Of a stretch of DNA of 64,000 nucleotides, positions 1 through 11,400 are shown piece after piece. Every line of letters starts with the position of its first letter. Position 1 is the stretch's first letter. Under the pieces are notes generated by a model. The model saw nothing but the letters and a program-made list of their open reading frames with translations, was not told where the DNA came from and ran no database searches. A program made the position numbers and the translations under genes. This DNA comes from Hyperoodon ampullatus (taxonomy: Eukaryota; Chordata; Mammalia; Artiodactyla; Ziphiidae): the NCBI GenBank assembly GCA_949752795.1, contig OX457074.1, forward strand, positions 32,473,980-32,537,979, written 5' to 3'.

Positions 1-180
1 GGTTAGGACTCCGTGCTCCCAATGCAGGGGGGCCCAGGTTTGATCCCTGGTCAGGGAACTAGATCCTGCATGCCGCAACTAAAAGATCCTGCATGCGTCA
101 GCGAAGATCCCGTGTGCTGCAACTAAGACCTGGCAAAGCCAAATAAATAAGTAAATAAATAAATAAATATTTTTTAAAAA
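1..180 (+). repeat. tRNA-derived SINE, older CHR type (5' end cut by window)
   Basis: The sequence follows the CHR pattern (ccaatgcaggg, gtttgatccctgg, catgccgcaacta) and ends in an (aaat)n tail. Mutations are more numerous than in the other copies. Confidence 0.8.
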
Positions 181-189
181 AAGGCAGCA

Positions 190-345
190 TAACGTGGTGT
201 AAGGAACAGAGGCCTGAAAGTCCTGACTTATTGGTCTTTGGTTCTTGTATTGCCTTTGTTACTTAAAGACTTTGTATGTCTGGTTCCTCATTTGTAAAAT
301 AAGAGAAGTTGGACTAGAAAAGATGAAAGTCCCTTCCAGTTTGTA
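190..345 (+). repeat. MIR-like SINE relic
   Basis: It contains the MIR-typical order 'cctcatttgtaaaataagagaa' region preceded by tgacttattgg and ttacttaaagact. Diverged and with approximate ends. Confidence 0.45.
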
Positions 346-2119
346 TGAGCATGCTTTTGGCTGCAGGTAACAGTGACTTAAGCAATCTAGACCATCAATT
401 ATCTCTTGAACTACAATATGGAGCCATGATAGTTCTAGGGTTGGTGTAGTGGTTCAAAGACACCATCAAGGACCTGGACTCTTTCCTCCCTTCTGCTTCG
501 CCATTTGCTTTGTTTTCAGGCTCATGCCTCATGGTCACAAGATGGCTGCTGCAGCTCTAGGCATCACAGCCTCCCATAAGAGCATCAAAAGCAGAAAGGG
601 ATGAGTATGGGGAGGAGCTCTCCTCGTGGGTCTCTCTCCTTTTATCAAGTAAAACTTTTCTTGGAAGTACCCTAGCAGACTTCCTTTAGTCACATTGGCC
701 AGAACCACCTCCCGTATCCATCCCAGACCATGACTGACAAGAGAATATGCTAACCCCAGATCTTACTCATCCCCCGGGGCTGGTCTGTGTTCAGCTGTAC
801 ACAGCTCAGTGCAGTTGAGTCCCGTGAACAGTGGAGGCGTGGCTGCCTCGTGGGCCTGAAGTTCTGTGACTCTTAAGTGCTTGGCCTTCAGGAGGTGGTG
901 GCCTTGTTACCCTACAGGGACTGATTGCATTCTTCATGTCTCTGGCAAGGCAATGGCCAGGAATAACATTTTTATAAGGAATGGCTTTACATTCCTGCAT
1001 GAGGAGGGGAGCAGAAAGGATTTGGAAATAGATGGATTTATTGGCCCAGAAAAGTTCAGCGAGCAGCTGCACCCAGCAGGTCCTCTGTAGTCAAGACCCC
1101 ACAACTGAGCTGCCCTCATAGGGAGCAGAGAAGATGAGGGACCACTGTCAACATAAGGCAAGACATCAGTTAACTGCCCCCGCAAACTGGACCCGTTCTG
1201 CTGCCTGTCCAGGCCACAGCATCAGGCATTCCTAATAAGCAGAATCCCGTTTTAAAGCTGTCTGGTAACAAGCCAGGAATCTGTTTGTAATGGCCACCTT
1301 ACTAAGAACCTCCAATGTGCCAGGCACTATGCTAGCTCCTGGGGACACCAAATCAAAGGGACAAGGTCCAAGTCCTTAAAAGGCTGAAGACCTGTGAGAG
1401 ATAAACAGACTCTATGACAGGTGTGTGTCTGGGGCCAGAGAGTGGGAGAGGCCACCTTTCCCTGCGAAGTGAGCAGGAAAGGAGGTGACCTTTGAGCCAG
1501 GAGAGCAGCCGGGCCAGGACGCAGCAGCTATCTGGAACAGCAGGCAGGGGCACTTGGGGCTGCAGCCTGAGGGCTCCGTGGTCCGTGCTGAGAAGCGTGA
1601 GCTTAATCCTGCAGGCGAAGGAGATCGGACGCTTCCCACAGACGAGTCTTAAGAGAATGTGTATCCAGTTATTTCCCAGTTTTCTTCCCAGAGGTTAAGT
1701 AAAGATTTTATTTCATTTTTTTCAATACATTATGTTAAATACATATTATGGACCAGTTATGAATAGCAGAGTTTATACCTTTGCTATAAACCATATATGG
1801 ACTACCTTGTAGCAAAACGTCCAAAATGTGTATTATGATTTTTAGAGATTTTAAATAAGATTTAATGGTCTAAAAATTACTAAAAAGATTTGATATTTGC
1901 TAAGTTCTTTCCCAATTTTTATCAGCTTCGCCGCTAGCCGAGACAGCCAGGGACGCTGCTAGAACTCTCGTTCTCCAGCATCTTACCAGGGAATTCAGGG
2001 GGATGACTCTTCCTAGGGTGTTGGTGGGAGACCGACCAGAAGGCTTCTCGCCCAGAGTCACCAGGTGGGGCTGCCTGACTCCAGGGGCCTCCGGTCCTCA
2101 CTTGTTGGGTGTTTGTTCA

Positions 2120-2400
2120 AGGGCATCTTATCAGTGAAGCCTCCCTGCCTGACCTCTTTAACACTAGTCCCTGCCACAGCTCACCTTCCTCACACTTTTT
2201 CTTTTTTCACACTATACATCTCCTTCTAACATACCGTATAATTTACTAACCTATGCTTGTTGTTTATTATGATCTGTCTCCCCTGCTAGAATGTAGGTCC
2301 CTGAGAAGCAGGGGTCTTGTGGGTTCTGTTCCCTGGTGTATCTCGACCCCCTAGAACTGTGTCTCATAGGAGACCCAGACCCAAGGTCAGTATCTGGGTG
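2120..2400 (+). repeat. L2-like LINE 3' relic
   Basis: It shows typical L2 tail phrases: gtgaagcctccctgcctgacc, then gctagaatgtaggtccctgag with agcaggg, then tagaactgtgtctcat. Ends are approximate. Confidence 0.55.
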
Positions 2401-2688
2401 ATTAGAAAGCAGCCTTTAAGAATTCTCCACTTGTTCTCCTCGACCATGATTTGTCATTAGACAGAGGTGAGTTATTAAGAACGAAAATCTTATTGAGCTT
2501 GTTAGAGCAAAGCTGTTTATACCTGTTTGCAAGCTGTTAGTGTTGAGGGTAAAAGGCCATGGTGCCCTCTGAGGCTGAACGGTAGAGGCTGTTGGGGGTA
2601 AAGGAACAAAAAGCAGAGGTGTGGCATCTTGGACTTTGGTGGCAGAGTGCTGTACGCTGACGGTAACAGATGCTGTTCTTTTCTACAG

Positions 2689-3352
2689 GTATAAGAGTCT
2701 GGTCACTGGGGCCCGAGCAAGAGGGGTCATTGCTGTCCTCTGGGTCCTTGCCTTTGGCATCGGCCTGACCCCGTTCCTGGGGTGGAACGGTAAAGACCAT
2801 GCCACCAATTGCACAGAGCCCTGGGATGGAACCACAAATGCAAGCTGCTGCCTTGTGAAGTGTCTTTTTGAGAACGTGGTCCCCATGAGCTACATGGTGT
2901 ACTTCAATTTCTTTGGGTGCGTCCTGCCCCCACTGCTCATAATGCTGGTCATCTACGTCAAGATCTTCCTGGTGGCCTGCAGTCAGCTCCAGCGCATGGA
3001 GCTCATGGACCACTCGAGGACCATCCTCCAGCGGGAGATCCACGCGGCCAAGTCCCTGGCCATGATTGTTGGGATCTTTGCTCTGTGCTGGCTGCCGGTA
3101 CACGCCATCAACTGTGCCTCACTCTTTCAGCCAGACTGGGCCAAGGAGAAGCCCACGTGGGCCATGAACACGGCCATCCTCCTGTCGCACGCCAACTCGG
3201 TCGTCAATCCCATTGTCTATGCCTACCGGAACCGAGACTTCCGCTACACTTTCCACAAAATCATCTCCAGGTATGTTCTCTGCCGGACAGACGTCCGCAA
3301 GAGTCGGGATGGGCAGGCAGGGGTGCAGCCTGCTCTCCAGGTGGGCCTGTGA
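2689..3352 (+). CDS. ADORA2B: Adenosine receptor A2B, last coding exon (C-terminal 220 residues)
   Basis: This exon encodes the C-terminal two thirds of the A2B adenosine receptor, a plasma-membrane GPCR that couples to Gs and Gq and senses high extracellular adenosine. The exon opens after TTCTACAG with one base that completes the Arg before [12 protein letters not shown], and ends at TGA 3350-3352. It covers the second intracellular loop after DRY, TM4, extracellular loop 2, and TM5 to TM7 with the tail. Visible family marks are the two sequons in loop 2 (NCT at 2807-2815 and NAS), the loop cysteines, CWLP of TM6 (3086-3097) and NPIVY of TM7 (3206-3220). Compared with the human protein from memory, loop 2 lacks one of two adjacent Asn residues and the tail has one extra residue, so the length is unchanged. 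The first part of the open frame (2621-2688) is intron. Start and exon 1 are outside the window. Confidence 0.97.
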
Positions 3353-4110
3353 CCTAGGCTCTGGCCTCGTCGAGAAGGCACAAGTTCAGTAACAAAGGGA
3401 CAGGGCATGGCCAGCGGATTCTCACTGGAAGGACAGCTGCACCTCACAGGCCAGCCGGTTGCCTCTTCGGAGCACTTCCCCGGAGGTACCACGTACCTAG
3501 TTAATATGCACACGTTACAAGTAGGTTCCGAGGGTCGGCAGATGTGTTTATGGTTCTCTGGCTGCTCTTGTTGATGATGCTGACGACTTGAATGGATTGT
3601 AAAAGGAAGTTTTGTTTTTTTAAGAGTCTACCTCTTTCATGGTAGAAAATGACTGAAACTATTTTACTGTGAAACACTGTGAACTATTACAATACAAATA
3701 CTTAACTTAGCAGGCGATGGAAAAAGTTGGACATACTAAAAATATGTACTTGTTCTGAGGAAGGTGACCAGGAAAATTAAAAGTATAATTCTTCAATCAA
3801 GGCACTGCCATGTTAGGGAAAGACAGGCTCATAAGTTCTTAAGTAGAATGTCATCAGATGACAGGTTTGGTGACAATCTTTTCCATGTACAGCAAACTAC
3901 CCTAAAGGAAGAAACTGGAGAAGTGGGATCCCTCCGCCACCAGATTCTGTTTCCCCCTTCCAGAGCTAGAGAGTGAATTTTACTTCTCTCCTAAGTTCAA
4001 GTTTGGCCAAGTTGCTGGAATCCAAAGTGAAAATGTTATTAAGGAAAGTTAGAGAATTGTGTTTATGTATGAGGTGAAATAAAAATAAAACTTAAAAAAA
4101 AATACAGTTT
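3353..4110 (+). other. ADORA2B: ADORA2B 3' untranslated region
   Basis: Sequence after the stop codon, ending shortly after two overlapping AATAAA signals. It has no credible coding content. The end point is inferred from the poly(A) signals, not from transcript data. Confidence 0.7.
4078..4089 (+). terminator. ADORA2B: Tandem polyadenylation signals of ADORA2B
   Basis: Two back-to-back AATAAA hexamers (4078-4083 and 4084-4089) lie about 730 bp past the stop codon. They are the first canonical signals after it and are the likely 3' end of the transcript. Confidence 0.7.
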
Positions 4111-4157
4111 AGGGTGCTGCGCCGGCTTGCTGTGCAGAGCTCACCTACCTTCTGTTC

Positions 4158-4225
4158 TTTATTCTAAAATAAGTTTACACCCGAGCCCAAGTTTGCCAAG
4201 TAGCACAGTCTTGATAGGTTTTATT
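4158..4225 (-). terminator. ZSWIM7: Candidate polyadenylation signals of ZSWIM7
   Basis: On the minus strand AATAAA occurs at 4225-4220 and again at 4163-4158. They are the first canonical signals found downstream of the ZSWIM7 stop codon. If used, they place the ZSWIM7 3' end within about 150 bp of the converging ADORA2B 3' end. Confidence 0.5.
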
Positions 4226-5295
4226 CGCCACACCTCGACCTGAGAGAAGGCTCTGCCACCCCAGAGCCCTGTGCCATCTGCGGCCTTTCCCACAGTCATT
4301 CATTAGCGCCTCATATTTCGGGGCACAGGGCTGGAGGGTGTCCGAGGCTGCAAAACCATCTATTTCACCTGTCTGGTCGCCGACTCAATTCTTTCCGCAG
4401 TAACCCTGCGAGCATGCTGCAGGCTCACGAACCCCTAGAGAGACAAGGAAAGCCTGTCCTTCTAGGACCCCGTTCCAGCTGTGGACAGCCTTCCCCATGA
4501 AAAGTTCCATCCTGTGCCGAAATCCGTCTCGTGTTCCTTTCCATCCGTCATCGCTCCTTTGCTCTCTCTTAGGGTCCAGACGAGTCCCGCTGATCTCCCT
4601 CCCAGCATCCTCTTGGGATCTCTCAGCTTTTCTTCCTCAGACTGGAAATCCCCAGCAGCGTCTTCAGCTTCCTTCATCAGGCTTGTTACAAAGCTCAGAA
4701 GTGCAGGCAGAGCAAACCAGCACTTCCTTGTCCTAGGTACTACCTTTCTCACAATACAGCCTATTTAATCAGCTGTTTTGGCCTCAACACCGCAGATTCT
4801 GCAGCTCACTGAAACCAGAAAACCCTGATGTCTTTTTATCTTTGCTGCCATTTAGCCACATCTCCGCTCTAACCTTTTACTGCAGAAAAATTTTCTGGAC
4901 CCAAGAAAAAGGACTGATGCTTATTTATCTAAACTTCAGCTTGCTGTTTCACCTACCATTCCAACCTCTTAAAAATGACTAGTACTCTAGTCACTTAAGA
5001 ATCTGACTAATTATGACCATGACATGATGTTAGGCTTTGGAGTCTAAAATGCTTGATTCCATCTGGAAATTTTCTACCCAAGGGGCTTGGAGGCTGGTTC
5101 AGACTTTGCACGAGGGCTTCAAACCATACACACATCCTGGGCCCAAGCCACAATGCCTCCTGCAGCCCAGCGGGGAGAGGACAGCGACAAGAAGTCTGGT
5201 TCACGTCTCCGCCGCGTGAATCACGCGTGACAAGTTACATGTGTCTCTGGACAGGACTCCTATGTTGAAAGACAGTGATGCTCCATCTGTGCCAT
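4210..5295 (-). other. ZSWIM7: ZSWIM7 3' untranslated region (predicted)
   Basis: Minus-strand sequence between the stop codon at 5298-5296 and the AATAAA near 4225-4220. Open frames here on both strands are short and lack recognisable similarity. The extent is inferred from the signal positions and the tail-to-tail layout known for the human locus. Confidence 0.5.
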
Positions 5296-5415
5296 TTATG
5301 ATGCTTCTTGTGTCTTTTCCATCAATAGTACATCAGTCAGTTGCTTGTCAGAGACGCTCAGCTGCTGACAGGTCCTCATAACCTGACTAAGATAAACTGC
5401 CAAGAGGTGCTTGCA
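5296..5415 (-). CDS. ZSWIM7: ZSWIM7 coding exon 5 (SWIM finger, second half, stop)
   Basis: 120 nt encoding residues 105-143 and TAA. It begins CKHLLAVYLSQVMRTCQQLS, supplying the CxH half of the motif, and ends KTQEAS, one residue longer than human. The acceptor is TTTTGTATTCCAG. Confidence 0.96.
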   Translation of the reverse strand, partial: CKHLLAVYLSQVMRTCQQLSVSDKQLTDVLLMEKTQEAS

Positions 5416-8400
5416 CTGGAATACAAAACACACAAACCAGTTAGAAGCTGGAGGGGCTGGGCTAACCCAGACCTCTCACCACCATCACATGCAGCAGGAA
5501 AGGAGTGGGGCACATAGACTGTGCGCCTCTAACTCACTGCCTGAAACTGCAGACAAAGATGACACCTTCTAGGAGGCAGTGGGGACAAAGGAGGTTTTCC
5601 TTTGCCTGTTGTTTGGGGCAACAGTTTAGATCCAGCTGGTACAGGTAAAACCAAGGGAAAACCGAGACAGGCTCTTTATTTTAGTCCTAAATTATATTTC
5701 TTTCTTCCTCGCCTTCAGAAAGCTGTTAATAGCGATGGCTAACGTTCCTTGAGGTACTGTGCTAAGTGCTTCTTAAAGTTTATCTCACTTAATAAGAGAG
5801 AATTATTTAATAATGAGATAATAAGATTATCTCATTTAAGCCCCCCAGGGGGACAGGTCTTATCCCCATCTTACACACATGCTCAGAGTCTGCAGTGTAG
5901 TCCCTTCACCGCTATTAGATTTCCGGGGCGCGGTGTCGGGGGCAGGGGCAGGGGTGGCAGGACCCTCACATATCTCGGCCTGTAACACCTCTGGGGAGAG
6001 GACCTGTGCTGGACCTTGTATCATAGCACACACAGCTTAGGTTACTGGAGGGCCTGCTTGAACCCTGTCATTTTACAGGTGAAATCAGCTGTGAATGTGG
6101 CTTCTTGTACAATGGGACATTCAACCTGCCACCCAGTTCCCGAGGTGTGTAATTAACAGTGTAAAAGAAAGGGGAAGAATTCAGTGGGTGCTATAATTTT
6201 CTTCCTTGGCAAGACTTAAAAAATAGCTACCTGCTCTCGGCTGGGTAGTGCTTTCTCCTGTGGAATCAGGAGTTTTGTGAGTATGTCCTGTTCCTGCTTG
6301 ATGCCCTGGACTCCGTGAAATCAGCAGAGGCACCGATGTACTCTCCTGCCCCCGTGAAAGTCGAGCACGGCTAAGTGCCAGGCTGTCTCATGGGGAGCGG
6401 GAAGAAACACCTCAAGGCTGGACGTGGAGTTGGGGGTATGCAAAGTTGCCAGCATCCAGTTTAGTTCATATTTTTATTGGGCCAACTAGTTCCCCAGTTG
6501 CCAACTTTGGGGATTACCTGTTGCCCTCCCCACAGCTTCATCTGTGACCTTTTAAATTAAAATGGGAAATTGGTGTAGTTCTAAAAATGACACTGCATTT
6601 TGGGAGGGTAAACCCAAAAGAGAGGACTAACTGAAGTCAAGGAGAAGAAACTACTGTCTGTTTCCACATGTAGTAAAATCCCCATTTTGTGCAGCTCTTA
6701 AACGACGCAGCGAGGGCCCACAGTCTCTCTCCTAGCTCAGCTGCAGTTGGGGGGCCCTTCCCATCCTCACCAGGAGGCTGTCACTCTTCCGCAGCACTGA
6801 GAAGGCAAATGCCGGACACGAGCAGTAATGACAAGAGGCCAAACACACGTATGTTCTACCGGAACTTCCAAGTACCTAGAAAGGAAAGGACAGATGGGAT
6901 CAGACTTGGAAAGGTGTGCTGGAAAACCACTCCCTTCCCCCGAATTTATCTGCCTGATGACTCAGAGCTGCTCTGCGCTGGAAAGAACCGTAGGAACACT
7001 TCCGCAGAAGTGGAAACTCGACTTCCCTGCCTGCAGGACCTTCCCGCTGCCTTAGGGCTCTGCCCTTGAGGACTCCACAGGACAAAATGGAAGCGTTTCG
7101 GGTGGGTTAAACCATCCCTCTGGCTGGTGATTCAGAGGGCCCACTCCTGGGTTGACTGTAAAGAGGCAGAGGAGAAAGCCCCCTCATCTGCACGTCATCG
7201 TGGTGTTTCTCAACCTCTGGTATTGCACAGCATGTGTGTAAACGTCTAAAGCTTCCACCACACGTGTGAAGGGAGTCTGAAAACAGGTGAAGGCTTAGCG
7301 GTGAGGCAGAAAGATAGGTCTTCAGAAGAAAACAGGAAAGGGCTTCTGAAAAGCATCTGAGAACAGGAGGAATGTAGAAAGCAGAGAATCTTGTAACGGG
7401 ATGACTCGGCTGCTCAGGCAGCTGTCTCCGAGCGTGGCAAGCCCAGATCTGCCTGTTCCCCAGCAGGATGTTAGGAGCGCACAGATACGAGGGCTGGGAA
7501 CACGCTCGTCCAAGAGCAGACGGCCTGCTGTCAGTTGGTGAGGAAGAGCCGTCCAGGGAAATGACGCTGCATCTGGAGTGTGACTGGACAAACAGAGAAA
7601 TCGCCTGTTTATGTCTCCACCACAAAGCGGCCAAAGACACAGCTGAGGGCTTCATTCCTACAGTTAAGTCTGCAGGGCTTCCCTGGTGGCAGTGGTTAAG
7701 AATCCGCCTGCCAATGCCCGGGACACAGGTTCGAGCCCTGGTCTGGGAAGATCCCACATGCCGCGGAGCAACTAAGCCCATGCACCACAACTACTGAGCC
7801 TGCGCTCTAGAGCCCGCGAGCCACAACTACTGAAGCCCACGCGCCTAGAGCCCGTGCTCCGCAACGAGAGAAGGCACCGCAATGAGAAGCCCACACACCG
7901 CAACGAAGAGTAGCCCCTGCTCACCGCAACTAGAGAAAGCCCGTGCGCAGCAACAAAGACCCAACACAGCCAAAGATAAATAAAATAAATTTTTAAAAAA
8001 GCATTCTGCAAACTGTTGGCAAAAGGAGTGTCCCGGGCACGCGGCGCCACCCCAAGGGCTAGCTCACATGAACCGCCACTTAGGGGTTGCCACAGGGCTC
8101 CCACGTTTTGCAGGCTCTGAGGTGGCAATCTACATGAAAAGGCCAGGACTTAAAAAGCAACAAATGCCAGAGCTTTTCTTTCTCCTCACAGAGAATAAAG
8201 CAGCAGGTAAGGCTTCAACCGAGCAACAGCAGTGTTCAGGCACGTGCTGTGCCTGTTTGTCAAATGTCCTGGCATTCACGTGACGCGGCCATGTCGCTAC
8301 GGTTTCTTGACCAAGTCAGGAGAATTCCTTGGGGGCTGCAAGATTACCAGAAATGGCCCATGACTGGGTAAGAAGATGCCTACTCTTCCCATTAAAAATT

Positions 8401-11400
8401 TCAGCCCCAGTTACAAATCAGGTGTGAAGAAAATCACGTTACATATTTCCAGTCCTGAGGCACTGACGTGTTTTCAGTGGTGGACGCTGAGGATGAGTGC
8501 AGGAATCTCCCCAGTGTCTGGAAAACATAGGCTGAAGGGAGAGCATTAAAGCAGATTGTTTCCCACTCAGTCCTGCAAGAAAACCCGTCAACATCCAGCA
8601 GTGACACCAACAATTCTTGGGTCTCCAAACTGTCACCAATGAATAAAAAACTTCAGATTTCTTCTTCTCTCTGGATTTACATTTAACTAGGCATAAGCCT
8701 CTGGAATTCTACACTGATATGTTCCTTCTTATGGTGGGTCCCCAGCCCATCAGAATACCCTCTGGATGAAGCCGAGTGCCGGGTGGGACGGGGTGAGTTT
8801 CTACAAGAGGCTCCCTTGCTGATCCTTTCAAAGGCTGGCTAGGACTCAAAACGTTCAGCCGCCCGAGGCAGTGAATACTGTAAACGAACAGTCAATTCTG
8901 AATTTGCTTCTTCTTTATCGAGCAGTGGACAACTAACGAACCCAATAATCAGGCAGAGATCTGAGTTAGATATGTTTAGAACTAGAAATTGACCTCAGGG
9001 ACCATCTAACTCACTTCCTTCGCGCTTCAATGGAAAAACCACCCCCTCTTACGGGAACTGCTCCCAGTCCAGCCACTCAGAGCCTGGAATGTTTATCCCC
9101 AGAAGGAGAGAGCTTTTAAAAAAAGAAATGCAGGAAAGAGGATACTCAAACCCAGGCTGGACTTGTGTGCACCTTGCCTGGAGGAAGTCTGCTACGGTTT
9201 CAGAGAGGTTCTAAGGTGACTGACCCACCTGGATGGTCATCCACTCACAGGGACAGTTTTACTTTATGGCTGCGCCAAGCCTCTTAGCATCCATCACAGT
9301 GGTGAACTGTATTATTTACTGTTCCCCGAGTTCGGTGCCTCTCTCGGGAAGAGGATTATACGTTCCTGCCCTATTAGATACAGGCTGACTGTGTGCCCTG
9401 CCTTAGCCAGTAAAATGTGAGTAGCCAAGCAGAAACATTAAAAATGGGGGCATACTATGTCCTCTTTTCTTTCTGCTGTGAGATCTGCAATGTTCCAGAC
9501 AGGGGCTGCTCCATCGACTGGGACCCTGAGTGAAGATGTTTTGGAGCAGAGATGCAGTTGACTCTTAATGGAGATGTATAGTGAGTGAGATATAAACTTT
9601 GTTTTGAAATTTGGGGGTCATTGTTACCACAGCCTAACTTAGCACCTCCTGACTGATGCACCCCCGTTCCTGGGTGGAGCAAAGTTTATCAGAAAGCAAC
9701 TCAGGTAACAACGTAAGTGTGACTTTAGGATAATTTCCACTACACCTGGAGGGAGTGAGAGTATGAGAAGGTTGCCCTATGGAATGATAACTAGCAGGGC
9801 CAAGAGGCAGTGTCTGACTCAACTTTTATCATCTCACAGGACCTCTGAATTAAGCCAACCTCTTTCTGTGTTACTATATACAATGAAACCGTTGAGGTTA
9901 ATTTGAGGGTGTCTGTAAGATTTCTACAGCCTCATTTAATTCAAAGTCCAAGCTGAGAGCCACAATTCTAAGTTAGCATTTTTTTTTTTTTGCGGTACGC
10001 GGGCCTGTCACTGTTGTGGCCTCTCCCGTTGCGGAGCACAGGCTCTGGACACGCAGGCTCAGCGGCCATGGCTCACGGGCCCAGCCGCTCCGCGGCACGT
10101 GGGATCTTCCCAGACCGGGGCACGAACCCGTGTCCCCTGTATCGGCAGGCAGACTCTCAACCACCGTGCCACCAAGGAAGCCCAGAAGTTAGCGTTTTTA
10201 TGACGAATAAAGCAACATGATATAATACAGAATGTGAATGATGAAAATTAAGTCACAGTGATCCTGGGAGGAACAAAAAAGTCAACAATAACTGAAATAT
10301 TTCAGAGTCTTTGAGATTTTAACTAACAATGAGATCCCAGAACTAGGGGACAGTTAGGACTCTGCTTGTGCAGGTCAGGGGTTCTGCTGATGTTGGAACT
10401 AGGACAAAAAGTCTGAAACTAAAAGACATGGGAAAACTCAGAGGCCCTCCCTGTTGAGGGTAATTTAGCTACATAAAAACCAAAAATAAATACTCTAGAA
10501 AGAAGATGGAAACACTTCCTCAGGTACAAACAATATCACTTAAGAGTGCCAATTATTAATCTATGAAGTTCACCACGAGAAAATTCTAATCAGCAGCCTC
10601 TTTTAAGTAAATACAACCCAAAGTTTTAACTGCAGCCTTCAGCACTGATCACCCCGGCTTACTTCATGCAGAAATGCAGGAGGACGTGCCAGGTTGGCTG
10701 CACCATCCTACAGTGTGGAACAGCAAGTAAGTTAACTAGGCAAAGCCACCCATGTACCCAAGAGGCTTTGCCCAGTCACTCACTCACTAAAAATGAGTCA
10801 ACATGGCCTCAACTCTGAGAAGGTCATCATAAATAAACCAGAATCCAAACACTGAAAAATCCCTTCCTTCCTGGTCTTCAGCAAGGCCTGGATTAAATAC
10901 AAGAGCTGACAGCTTCTTTTTCACCCCTTCCAAGCCAGACACAAAATTTTGGAGACTGCTGCTGATGTTTAATTTCATTCACAAGATTCCCTTCGCTCGA
11001 TCCCAGCAGCAGGTACCACTGTCTAATGTAGCTAAACTGGGGGTGGGGAGTGTGGCCCACTGCTGATGTACAGACAGGCGGTGCAGGATGGCCGTTACAC
11101 ATCCCCACTGCCGGAGGTGACTTAATTTTCTGCACCTCAGTTTTCGGCACAATGCATATCTTTCCGGGCTTTTGGTGAGAATTATCAATACATGAAAGTA
11201 ATTCGGAGTCTGATAAGAGTCTGATCTGTTACTTTACAAATCTACCTACCTTCAGCTCCAGTGGGCAAAACTAAGGTCCAAGTAAACTGCCTGAATTCAG
11301 CAGTTTAGCCTTCACGAACACTTCATGACAACAATTTTGACAGATCATTTCTATGAGATGAATCTGGACATGTGGAAGGACCTCAAAATACACTTTGGTT

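Larger units (their letters stand above)
1..2688 (+). other. ADORA2B: ADORA2B intron 1 (3' part)
   Basis: Non-coding sequence upstream of the last ADORA2B exon. It ends in a good polypyrimidine tract and AG at 2687-2688. It holds a SINE at 1-180, a MIR-like stretch at about 190-345, an old dispersed repeat at about 366-720 and an L2-like stretch at about 2120-2400. The rest is unremarkable. The short ORFs here show no protein similarity I recognise. Exon 1, which in the family encodes the N-terminus to about TM3 and the DRY motif, lies outside the window. Confidence 0.8.

Noticed and set aside
2537..3103. 188-residue frame antisense to ADORA2B
   Set aside because: Shadow of the conserved receptor exon. 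No similarity of its own.
2917..3357. 146-residue plus-strand frame inside ADORA2B exon 2
   Set aside because: Alternative frame of the receptor exon, Pro/His-rich, no support.
7107..7790. 227-residue minus-strand frame in ZSWIM7 intron 3
   Set aside because: Its first third is antisense SINE. The rest has no recognisable motif and no splice context.
7675..8000. tRNA gene at the SINE heads
   Set aside because: The A and B box-like motifs belong to tRNA-derived SINEs. No cloverleaf with an intact acceptor stem is seen.
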